DNA of 64,000 nt from JAIBJN01 sp963784175 (GTDB lineage: Bacteria; Actinomycetota; Thermoleophilia; Gaiellales; Gaiellaceae): contig CAWAQJ010000014.1 in assembly GCA_963784175.1 (NCBI GenBank), positions 434,001 through 498,000 of the forward strand. Reading direction: 5' to 3'. The translations under genes were made by a program, and so were the position numbers. The notes under the pieces are model-generated. The model was given only the letters and a program-made list of their open reading frames with translations. It made no database searches and was not told the origin of the DNA. Every line of letters starts with the position of its first letter. The first letter of the stretch is position 1. Positions 1 through 6,891 of this stretch are shown here, one piece after another.

Positions 1-914
1 TCGTGCGTCAGCTCGTTCAGCTTCGCGCGCGTGAGCTGGAGGTCGAGGTGCTTCGGGCCCTCCTGCGTCGCGGTGATGAACGGCAGGTTGATCTGCGTCG
101 ACGTCGTCGAGGAGAGCTCGATCTTCGCCTTCTCCGCGGCCTCGTAGAGGCGCTGGAGCGCCATCTTGTCGGCGGCGAGGTCGATGCCCTGGTCGCGCTT
201 GAACTCCGCGACCATCCAGTCGACGACGGCCTTGTCGAAGTTGTCGCCGCCGAGGTGGTTGTCGCCGTTCGTGGCCTTCACCTCGAAGACGCCCTCGCCG
301 AGCTCGAGGACGGAGACGTCGAACGTCCCGCCGCCGAGGTCGAAGACGAGAATCGTCTGGTCGGCCTCCTTGTCGAGCCCGTACGCGAGCGAGGCCGCGG
401 TCGGCTCGTTGATGATGCGGAGGACGTTGAGGCCGGCGATCTTGCCGGCGTCCTTCGTCGCCTCGCGCTGGGCGTTGTTGAAGTAGGCCGGGACGGTGAC
501 GACCGCGTCGGTGACCGTCTCGCCGAGATACGCCTCGGCGTCGGCCTTCAGCTTCTGCAGGATCATCGCGCTGATCTCCGGCGGCGCGAGGGGCTCGCCG
601 TCGCCGACCTTGATCCGGACGTCCCCGTTGGGCCCGGAGACGACCTCGTACGGGACGATCTTCTGCTCCTCGGAGACCTCCGAGTGCTTGCGCCCCATGA
701 AGCGCTTGATCGAGGAGATCGTGTTCTCCGGGTTGGTGACCGACTGCCGCTTCGCAGGCGCGCCGACGAGCCGCTGGCCGTCCTTCGCGAACGCGACGAC
801 GGACGGCGTCGTGCGGCCGCCCTCGGCGTTCGGAATGACGGTCGGCTCGCCTCCTTCGAGCACGGCGACACAGGAGTTCGTCGTGCCGAGATCGATGCCG
901 ATGGTTCGTGCCAT
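1..914 (-). CDS. dnaK: Molecular chaperone DnaK (Hsp70), N-terminal part
   Basis: ATP-dependent cytosolic chaperone that works with DnaJ and GrpE. The gene runs off the left edge, so only about 304 residues, most of the nucleotide-binding domain, are present. It opens MARTIGIDLGTTNSCVAV, the classic phosphate-1 loop, and later shows NNAQREATKDAG, NEPTAASLAYG and DLGGGTFDVS, all diagnostic of DnaK. The ATG at 914 follows a GGAGGG ribosome site at good spacing, unlike the many leaderless genes here. Upstream lies a possible promoter/operator (see 953-979). grpE and dnaJ would be expected beyond the left edge. Identification is certain. Confidence 0.98.
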   Translation of the reverse strand, partial: MARTIGIDLGTTNSCVAVLEGGEPTVIPNAEGGRTTPSVVAFAKDGQRLVGAPAKRQSVTNPENTISSIKRFMGRKHSEVSEEQKIVPYEVVSGPNGDVRIKVGDGEPLAPPEISAMILQKLKADAEAYLGETVTDAVVTVPAYFNNAQREATKDAGKIAGLNVLRIINEPTAASLAYGLDKEADQTILVFDLGGGTFDVSVLELGEGVFEVKATNGDNHLGGDNFDKAVVDWMVAEFKRDQGIDLAADKMALQRLYEAAEKAKIELSSTTSTQINLPFITATQEGPKHLDLQLTRAKLNELTH

Positions 915-952
915 ATGGTGAATCCCTCCGTTTTGCTGGCTTTTTCAGACTA

Positions 953-979
953 GGCTCAGAAAATCTAAGCCGAGTTATA
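953..979 (-). promoter_or_regulatory. Candidate dnaK promoter with inverted repeat
   Basis: On the minus strand a TATAAC -10-like box (974-979) is followed by an imperfect inverted repeat, GGCTCAG (953-959), 5 bp, CTAAGCC (965-971), with 6 of 7 positions matching. The dyad would overlap the transcript start. It is not a perfect HspR HAIR site (CTTGAGT-N7-ACTCAAG), so which regulator binds is unknown. Confidence 0.35.
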
Positions 980-1031
980 GCAGATCGCTAGCCAGCCCTG
1001 CAGGGCAGCGGTAGAGCCGATTTCGGGCAGC

Positions 1032-2441
1032 TCAGGAGGCCGCTGCGACGACCTGGAGCGAGGCGAGGGCGGGATCGGAGCAGTAGGAGAGCCGGGTGCC
1101 GCCGGCGGCGGCCTCCCGCAGCGCGTCGACGAGCTCCTGCGAGACCACCTCGCCGGGGGCGATGGCCGGGATGCCGGGCGGATAGGGCACGACCATCTCT
1201 GCCGCCACCCGCCCCCCGGCGGCCCCGGCGGCGACTGTTTCCCGCGCAGCGAAGAACGCCTCCCGCGGCGTCATCGCCGTCTCGGGGGTGATGTCCCAGA
1301 CGGCGCTCGCGGCACCGGGCGGCCGCGGCTCCCCGCGGCGCCTGGCGAAGGAGGCGACGAGCGCATCGCAGAGCTTCGTCACGCCGGCCTCGGTGTCCCC
1401 GATGGTCAGGAGCGGGACGAGCGTGTCACGGTTGGCGAGCTCGAACCGGATCCCCTCGGCGAAGAGGTCGGCCTCGACCTCGAGCCCGTCGGCTCCGGTG
1501 CCGGGGAGGGCGAGCGCGAGCTTGGTGGGGTCGTCGGAGTCGACGATGGCGAGCCCGTCGACCTCCGCCAGGCGCTCACGGACGAGGGCGGCGAGGCGCA
1601 GCGTCTCGGTCAGCAGCTCCTCCCCGCGCGTGGCCATGATCTGGCGCGCCCGGTCGAGGCTGGCGAGCAGCGCCGCGGAAACGCTCGTCGTGTGCAGGAG
1701 CTCGAACGACTCGTCGAGGCGCGCGAGGTCGAGCCGCTCCCCGCACGCGAGCAGGTAGGCGCTCTGCGTGAACGCGGCCAGGGTCTTGTGCGCCGAGGTG
1801 ACGAACGCGTCGGCGCCGAGCGAAATCGAGTGCGGCGGGAGATCCGGGTGAAACCCGAGGTGCGCGCCCCAGGCCTGGTCGATCACGAGCGGGATCCCGG
1901 CCGCATGGGCGAGCTCGGCGATGCGCGGGAGGTCCGAGAGGACGCCCACGAAGTTCGGCTCGACGAGGAACACGCCGCGCGCGTCGGGCGCGGAGGCCAG
2001 CGCGTCCGCGACCCGCTCGGGCGGCAACGCGAGCGGGAGCCCGGTGTCCGGGTCGACGTCGGGCCGCACCCACACGGGCTGGAGCCCGGAGAGCACGAGC
2101 CCGGCGAGTACGGACTTGTGCGTGCTCCGCGAGACGATCGCCCTGTCGCCGGGCCGCCCGAGCGCAAGCGCGAGCGCCTGGTTCCCCTCCGTGGAGCCGT
2201 TCCCGCAGAACCGGCACAGGTCGGCGTCCCAGAGCGCGGCGGCGAGGCGCTCGGCCTGCCCGAGCACGTCGGAGCGCATGTGCAGGTCGTCCGCGCCCGA
2301 GGAGAGCGGCAGGTCGAGGCGGAGGAGATCGTCGACGAGGTGCGGCGCGCGCTTGTGTCCCGGCGTCGTGAAGGGCGTGATGCCCGGGTCGGCCAGGTAG
2401 GCGGCGGCCGCGTCGGCAAGAGGCGTCTGGCTCTGATCCAC
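1032..2441 (-). CDS. Orn/Lys/Arg decarboxylase-family PLP enzyme
   Basis: PLP-dependent fold-type I enzyme of the ornithine/lysine/arginine decarboxylase major-domain family (SpeA/YaaO-like), probably making a polyamine precursor in the cytosol. The N-terminus has the family signature TPGHKRA, and the PLP-binding lysine lies in TSAHKT (about K219). The 469-residue length matches the short actinobacterial/Firmicutes type without the N-terminal wing domain. It starts at GTG 2441. It stands alone, with no speB or speE beside it, so the actual substrate (Arg, Lys or Orn) cannot be read from context. Confidence 0.87.
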   Translation of the reverse strand: MDQSQTPLADAAAAYLADPGITPFTTPGHKRAPHLVDDLLRLDLPLSSGADDLHMRSDVLGQAERLAAALWDADLCRFCGNGSTEGNQALALALGRPGDRAIVSRSTHKSVLAGLVLSGLQPVWVRPDVDPDTGLPLALPPERVADALASAPDARGVFLVEPNFVGVLSDLPRIAELAHAAGIPLVIDQAWGAHLGFHPDLPPHSISLGADAFVTSAHKTLAAFTQSAYLLACGERLDLARLDESFELLHTTSVSAALLASLDRARQIMATRGEELLTETLRLAALVRERLAEVDGLAIVDSDDPTKLALALPGTGADGLEVEADLFAEGIRFELANRDTLVPLLTIGDTEAGVTKLCDALVASFARRRGEPRPPGAASAVWDITPETAMTPREAFFAARETVAAGAAGGRVAAEMVVPYPPGIPAIAPGEVVSQELVDALREAAAGGTRLSYCSDPALASLQVVAAAS

Positions 2442-2484
2442 GGTGGGCCGGTTCTATCCGATCCACCGGCCGTGCGTGCGGGGA

Positions 2485-3444
2485 CTAGCGTGCGGAGTCG
2501 GGCAGCGGCGCCGGAGCGCGGGCGCTGCGGCGGCGGCGGAGGCCTCGGCCTGGCTCGAGGGCGGCGCCGCTCGCTCGGAGGATGAGCGCGACCGAGACGA
2601 CGATCGCCGCGCCGGCGACGACCATCTGAACGGTGATCTCCTCACCGAGGAGCGCCCAGCCGAGGATGACCGCGACGATCGGGTTCATGTACGCGTAGGT
2701 GGCGACGAGCGAGATCGGCGCCGCGCGCAGGAGCCAGACGTACGCCGTGAAGCCGATCAGGCTTCCGACGACGATCAGATACAGGATGGCCAGGAGCGCG
2801 TCCCAGGTCCAGGTCGCCTCGCCCAGCTCGCCACCGGCGACCGAGACGATCGTGAGCAGAATGCCGCCGCAGATGGCGCCGAGGCCCGCCGAGACGAGCG
2901 GCCGCTTCGGCAGCGGGGCGCCGCGCGAGTAGAGCGAGCCCGCCGACCAGGCGAGCGCTCCGAAGACGATCACGAGGGCGCCGACGCGGTCGACCGAGCC
3001 GTGACCGAACGGGTCGAAGAGGAACGCGAGCCCGACGAAGCCGAGCACGAAGCCGACGTACGCAGACTGCCGCAGCCGCTTTCCGAAGAAGACGCGGTCG
3101 AGCAGGGCCATCCAGATCGGGATGCTCCCGACGAGCAGGGCCGCAACGCCCGCGGGCACCGTCTGCTGCGCCCACGCCAGGCTCCCGTGGCCGAGGACGA
3201 AGAGCGCCCCGCCGAAGATGAAGCCGGCCACGATCGTCGGACGGCCGATCCGGTCACCCTCGCGGTCGCCGCGCGGGAGCGCCCAGATGAGCAGCGCCGC
3301 TCCGGCGACGAGGTGGCGGAGCGCCATGGACATGAACGGAGGCAGGTCGCGGACCGCGATCGCGAGCGCGATGAACGTCGAGCCCCAGACGATGTAGATC
3401 GTCACGAGGGCGAGCCAGACTCGCGCGCTGTACCTCGCAGCCAT
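2485..3444 (-). CDS. EamA/DMT-family transporter
   Basis: Inner-membrane permease of the drug/metabolite transporter superfamily. The 319 residues form about ten hydrophobic helices arranged as two EamA repeats (WGSTFIALAI near the N-terminus; AYMNPIVAVILGWALLGEE in the second repeat, a typical EamA motif). The C-terminus is an Arg-rich cytosolic tail of about 30 residues. Substrate is unknown; members export amino acids or small metabolites. The ATG at 3444 begins MAARYSARVWLALVTIYIVW, running straight into the first helix. Upstream at 3501-3517 is a perfect inverted repeat GATCAG-N5-CTGATC that could be an operator. Confidence 0.85.
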   Translation of the reverse strand: MAARYSARVWLALVTIYIVWGSTFIALAIAVRDLPPFMSMALRHLVAGAALLIWALPRGDREGDRIGRPTIVAGFIFGGALFVLGHGSLAWAQQTVPAGVAALLVGSIPIWMALLDRVFFGKRLRQSAYVGFVLGFVGLAFLFDPFGHGSVDRVGALVIVFGALAWSAGSLYSRGAPLPKRPLVSAGLGAICGGILLTIVSVAGGELGEATWTWDALLAILYLIVVGSLIGFTAYVWLLRAAPISLVATYAYMNPIVAVILGWALLGEEITVQMVVAGAAIVVSVALILRASGAALEPGRGLRRRRSARAPAPLPDSAR

Positions 3445-3500
3445 GCACTCAGCATGCCGGTCGCGGGTCGATCAGCTCAAGTCGAGTTCCGCGGCGCTTC

Positions 3501-3517
3501 GATCAGATCGGCTGATC
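3501..3517. promoter_or_regulatory. Inverted repeat GATCAG-N5-CTGATC
   Basis: A perfect 6-bp inverted repeat with a 5-bp spacer lies about 57 bp upstream of the EamA transporter start and before the terminator of the csbD-like gene. Position and symmetry suit a repressor site, but no regulator gene is adjacent. Confidence 0.3.
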
Positions 3518-3532
3518 GGGCGCCGGAAAGAT

Positions 3533-3563
3533 GTGAGGCGCCCGAGCGGGTCGGGCGCCTCAC
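3533..3563 (-). terminator. Strong hairpin after csbD-like gene
   Basis: A perfect 13-bp stem, GTGAGGCGCCCGA (3533-3545) with TCGGGCGCCTCAC (3551-3563), closes a 5-nt loop 24 bp past the csbD-like stop codon. There is no U-tract, as is usual for hairpin terminators in this GC-rich genome. Confidence 0.65.
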
Positions 3564-3586
3564 GTCGGGCGAAGAGAATCGAGCGG

Positions 3587-3751
3587 CTAGATGCGCTCGC
3601 GCGCCTCGTCCTTCGCGTCTTCGAGCTGTTCCTTGCCCTCGCCGACCTTCTGCTGCGCCTGACCCTGCTTCTCGCGCAGCTCGTCGTCGGTGAGCTTGCC
3701 CTCGGTTTCCTTGACCTTGCCTTCGACCTTGTCTCGCATACCGTCATCCAC
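3587..3751 (-). CDS. CsbD-family general stress protein (54 aa)
   Basis: A short, hydrophilic, highly charged cytosolic protein of the CsbD family, whose members are induced by general stress in bacteria; the molecular function is unknown. The translation contains RDKVEGKVKETEGKLTDDE followed by Gln/Lys/Glu-rich helix and ends EARERI, the standard CsbD pattern of an amphipathic helical protein. GTG at 3751 is chosen because an AAAGGGG ribosome site lies 6 nt upstream; the in-frame ATG at 3739 would be 18 nt from it. A strong hairpin terminator follows, so it is a monocistronic gene. Confidence 0.85.
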   Translation of the reverse strand: MDDGMRDKVEGKVKETEGKLTDDELREKQGQAQQKVGEGKEQLEDAKDEARERI

Positions 3752-3835
3752 GAGAGACCCCTTTCTTCGCTGCTTGAGGCCTGGAGATGCCCGCTACATG
3801 CGGGCCGGAAACCCCTCAGAAGCTACGCTTGACGC

Positions 3836-4843
3836 GTGGAGCGGCTCGTAGACAGGCTGGGGCGGCCGATCCGGGATCTCCGCATCTCGGTCACCGACCG
3901 CTGCAACTTCCGCTGCGTCTACTGCATGCCGAAGGAGGTCTTCGGCCACGACTATGCGTTCCTCCCGCGCGCCGAGCTCCTGACCTTCGAGGAGATCGAG
4001 CGCCTCGCGCGGACGTTCGCCGGCCTGGGCGTCGAGAAGATCCGCATCACCGGCGGGGAGCCGCTGCTGCGCCGCGACCTGGAGACGCTGATCGGGATGC
4101 TCGCGGCCGTCCCGGGCGTCGACCTGACGCTGACGACGAACGGCGCCCTTCTGGCCCGCAAGGCGCAGGCTCTCAAGGACGCCGGGCTCGACCGCATCAC
4201 GGTGAGCCTGGACTCGCTCGACGACGAGACGTTCCGCGCGATGAACGACGTCGACTTCCCCGTCGAGCGCGTGCTCGCGGGCATCGACGCCGCGCTCGCG
4301 GCCGGCCTCGACCCCGTGAAGGTGAACGTCGTCGTCAAGCGGGGCGTCAACGAGGACGGGATCCTGCCGATGGCGCGGGCGTTCCGCGGCACCGGCGTCG
4401 TCCTGCGCTTCATCGAGTACATGGACGTCGGCCATACGAACGGCTGGCGGCTCGACGACGTCGTCCCCGCGGACGAGATCGTCGCCATGATCGCCGCCGA
4501 GCACCCGCTCGAGCCGCTCGAGGCCCAGTACCGCGGCGAGGTGGCGAACCGCTGGCGCTACGCCGACGGAAGCGGCGAGGTCGGGGTCATCGCCTCGGTC
4601 ACGCGGCCGTTCTGCGGGGACTGCACGCGGGCCAGGCTCTCGGCCGACGGGAAGCTCCACACCTGCCTCTTCGCCACCCGCGGTCACGACCTGCGAGCGC
4701 TGGTGCGCGGCGGGGCCTCCGACGCCGAGCTCACGGAGGCGATCGCCGGCATCTGGGCGGTCCGCGACGACCGCTATTCGGAGCTGCGCACCGCGGAGAC
4801 CGCCGACCTGCCCAAGGTCGAGATGTCGTACATCGGCGGCTAG
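3836..4843 (+). CDS. moaA: GTP 3',8-cyclase MoaA
   Basis: Radical-SAM enzyme that converts GTP to 3',8-cyclo-GTP, the first step of molybdenum cofactor synthesis. The 335 residues carry the SAM cluster CNFRCVYC (C23, C27, C30), the GGEP motif, and the second 4Fe-4S cluster ligands CGDC and C277 (260, 263, 277). It ends YIGG, keeping the C-terminal diglycine needed for activity. It starts at GTG 3836, six nt after TACGCT, so probably leaderless. No other moa genes are in the window, so the pathway is dispersed. Confidence 0.97.
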   Translation: MERLVDRLGRPIRDLRISVTDRCNFRCVYCMPKEVFGHDYAFLPRAELLTFEEIERLARTFAGLGVEKIRITGGEPLLRRDLETLIGMLAAVPGVDLTLTTNGALLARKAQALKDAGLDRITVSLDSLDDETFRAMNDVDFPVERVLAGIDAALAAGLDPVKVNVVVKRGVNEDGILPMARAFRGTGVVLRFIEYMDVGHTNGWRLDDVVPADEIVAMIAAEHPLEPLEAQYRGEVANRWRYADGSGEVGVIASVTRPFCGDCTRARLSADGKLHTCLFATRGHDLRALVRGGASDAELTEAIAGIWAVRDDRYSELRTAETADLPKVEMSYIGG

Positions 4844-4855
4844 CCCAGCCGACGG

Positions 4856-5359
4856 CTAGCGGTCGAGCGGCGGATCGGCGAGCACGACCGACGTCTCGAT
4901 CTGACGCTCGGGGATCGTCCAGTACCGCTCGAGGAGCGCGGTCTTCTGCTCCGGCGTCACGAGCTCGAAGCCGTGTCGGCGATAGAAGCGGATCGCCCAC
5001 TCGGCCGCAGCCCAGGTGCCGATGAGCATGCGGCGTGTGGTGGTCAGACCTCGGAGGTGGTCGAGCAGGGCGCTGCCGATGCCGTGCCCCTGGCGGTCGG
5101 GCAGGACGTAGGCATGTCGGATCAGGTCGACGTCCGCCACGGCCTGGATGCCCATGACCCCGACCAGCTCGCCGTCCAGCTCGTACCCCCAGAACGTCAC
5201 GCCGTCCTCGATCTCGCGATCGAGCTCGTCGGGCCGCATGTACGGCACGCGCCAGCGATCGTCCGGGATCACGCCGCGGTAGGCGGCGGACGCTGCGACG
5301 TTCACGATTTCCAGGATCGCCGGGCGCTCGTCGTCCCGGCACGGCCTGATGCTGCCCAC
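4856..5359 (-). CDS. GNAT-family N-acetyltransferase
   Basis: Cytosolic acetyl-CoA-dependent acyltransferase fold of 167 residues. The acetyl-CoA loop is visible as LPDRQGHGIGSALLDHL (Q/RxxGxG/A), followed by a C-terminal FYRRHGFE segment typical of GNAT motif B. The acceptor substrate is unknown. It starts at GTG 5359 and is convergent with moaA, only 12 bp apart. It diverges from the PAP2 gene with about 90 bp between starts. Confidence 0.85.
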   Translation of the reverse strand: MGSIRPCRDDERPAILEIVNVAASAAYRGVIPDDRWRVPYMRPDELDREIEDGVTFWGYELDGELVGVMGIQAVADVDLIRHAYVLPDRQGHGIGSALLDHLRGLTTTRRMLIGTWAAAEWAIRFYRRHGFELVTPEQKTALLERYWTIPERQIETSVVLADPPLDR

Positions 5360-5450
5360 GACGAAAACCTATAGCCGCACGCCGCACCTCAGGTTCACCA
5401 CCCCATAAACGGGGGAAAACCGAACCGACACCATCGCTAGACTTGGGCAT

Positions 5451-6215
5451 GTGACTGCCGTCGGCCGGTATCTACCCAATGGCTGGAGAGACTTTTTCTT
5501 CCAGCTCTCGCTCTGGCTTGGTTTCGGAGTGGTGTACCAGATCGCCCGCGGGATCGCCGATCGGAGCACCCTCGAGGCCGTCCAGAACGGGCTCACCGTC
5601 ATCGATGCCGAGCGCGCGTTCAACGCGCTGGTCGAGGTCGACATCCAGCGAACCGTCCTGCACGCCGGCGACCTCGCGCTCGAGGCCGTCAACCTCACCT
5701 ACTGGCTGTCGCAGTTCCCGGTGCTCGGCCTCTCGCTCCTCTGGATCTACTTCATGCGGAACGACGCGTTCATCACGGTCCGCAACTGGGTCTTCGCCAC
5801 GAACCTGCTCGCACTCGTCGGCTACGTGCTCATGCCGACGGCGCCGCCGCGGATGTTCCCCGAGCACGGCTTCGTGGACACGCTGGCGCAGTCCTCGGCG
5901 GTCAACCACGGCAGCGGGCTGATCGAGTTCGCATCGAACCCGTACGCGGCCATGCCGAGCGTGCACGCCGCGGACGCGCTGATCATCGGCTTCGCCATGG
6001 CGACGCTCGTGAAGAGCCGCTGGGCGGCGATCCTCTGGACGCTCTGGCCGACGTGGGTCTGGTTCTCGGTCATGGCGACGGGAAACCACTTCTGGCTCGA
6101 CATCGTGGCCGGGGTCGGCGTGGCCTTCGTGGGCGCGACGATCGTCTCCTGGGCTCAGGAGGGCCGGCCCTCCGCGACGCCGGCGCTCTACCGCTGCACC
6201 CCGCGGCGGTGGTAG
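5451..6215 (+). CDS. PAP2-superfamily membrane protein (Aur1/Ipt1-like)
   Basis: Integral membrane protein of 254 residues from the phosphatidic-acid phosphatase type 2 superfamily. Several transmembrane helices are visible, with PTAPPR (about 125-135), the phosphatase motif PSVHAADA (about 168-175) and GNHFWLDIVAG (about 210-220), the last two supplying the catalytic histidines. This motif order fits the inositolphosphotransferase branch (fungal Aur1, actinobacterial homologues). It is immediately followed by a CDP-alcohol phosphatidyltransferase and inositol-3-phosphate synthase, so a role with inositol lipids or their head groups is likely, though a phosphatase role is also possible. GTG start, 7 nt after TAGACT (5438-5443), hence probably leaderless. 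Confidence 0.8.
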   Translation: MTAVGRYLPNGWRDFFFQLSLWLGFGVVYQIARGIADRSTLEAVQNGLTVIDAERAFNALVEVDIQRTVLHAGDLALEAVNLTYWLSQFPVLGLSLLWIYFMRNDAFITVRNWVFATNLLALVGYVLMPTAPPRMFPEHGFVDTLAQSSAVNHGSGLIEFASNPYAAMPSVHAADALIIGFAMATLVKSRWAAILWTLWPTWVWFSVMATGNHFWLDIVAGVGVAFVGATIVSWAQEGRPSATPALYRCTPRRW

Positions 6216-6225
6216 CCTCGCGGCC

Positions 6226-6858
6226 TTGAGCCGTCCCGAAACAGAGCACGCCCGCCGCACCTACCAGGACGAGGCCCGCCGCATCGCGAGCCGTTCGATC
6301 GCCGGCCTCGAGCGGACGAGCGTCACCCCGGACGCGCTCACCGTGGCCGGCGTCAGCCTCTGCATCGCGGGCGCCGTGGTCGTCTACTTCGAGTACGTCA
6401 CGCACTGGTTCTACTTCGTCGGCGGGCTCATGTTCGTCGTGGGGAGCGTGCTCGACATCCTCGACGGCGCTCTCGCCCGGCGCAGCGGCAAGGGCACGCC
6501 GTTCGGCGCCTTCCTCGACTCGACCGTCGACAGGGTGGGCGAGGGCTTCATGCTCGGCGCCGTCGGGCTCGTGATGATGCGCGACGGCTACGAGTGGGGC
6601 GTCGCCGCGGCCTTCGCCGCCATCGGAGGCTCATTCCTCGTCAGCTACACGCGCGCGCGCGCAGAGGCGCTCGGCCTCAAGGGCGACGTCGGCATCGGAA
6701 GCCGGGCCGAGCGGGTCATCGTGCTCTCGGTCGGCCTCGGCCTCGCCCCGTTCCACGAGCTCGTCCTGCCGATCACCGTCACGCTCCTCGCCGCGGCGGC
6801 CTGGATCACGGTCGTGCAGCGAGTGCTATCAGTTCGGCAGCAGCTCCGCGCCAGCTGA
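6226..6858 (+). CDS. CDP-alcohol phosphatidyltransferase, probable phosphatidylinositol phosphate synthase
   Basis: Membrane enzyme that transfers a phosphatidyl group from CDP-diacylglycerol to an alcohol. The complete family signature D-x2-DG-x2-AR-x8-G-x3-D-x3-D is present at D77, D80, G81, A84, R85, G94, D98 and D102, so both metal-binding aspartate pairs are intact. The 210 residues hold about six helices. Because inositol-3-phosphate synthase starts 19 bp downstream, the acceptor is most likely inositol 1-phosphate (the actinobacterial PgsA1/PIP synthase reaction); this is inferred from context. TTG start, 7 nt after TAGCCT (6213-6218). Confidence 0.87.
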   Translation: MSRPETEHARRTYQDEARRIASRSIAGLERTSVTPDALTVAGVSLCIAGAVVVYFEYVTHWFYFVGGLMFVVGSVLDILDGALARRSGKGTPFGAFLDSTVDRVGEGFMLGAVGLVMMRDGYEWGVAAAFAAIGGSFLVSYTRARAEALGLKGDVGIGSRAERVIVLSVGLGLAPFHELVLPITVTLLAAAAWITVVQRVLSVRQQLRAS

Positions 6859-6891
6859 TACTCTGCTAGCAGCTCTTATGGCTGCTAGCAG
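6857..6891 (+). promoter_or_regulatory. Promoter with two perfect CTGCTAGCAG palindromes
   Basis: A GATACT -10-like box (6857-6862) is followed directly by the perfect 10-bp palindrome CTGCTAGCAG at 6863-6872 and an identical copy at 6882-6891, centres 19 bp apart, on nearly the same helix face. The first covers the expected transcript start, and the second overlaps codons 2 to 5 of the downstream gene. A third, 9/10-matching copy lies inside the gene at 7125-7134. Because the encoded protein starts with two ribbon-helix-helix DNA-binding units, these are strong candidates for its own operators. Confidence 0.6.

Noticed and set aside
953..971. HspR (HAIR) operator for dnaK
   Set aside because: The dyad GGCTCAG-N5-CTAAGCC does not match CTTGAGT-N7-ACTCAAG well enough, and no hspR gene is visible. 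Listed only as a candidate inverted repeat.
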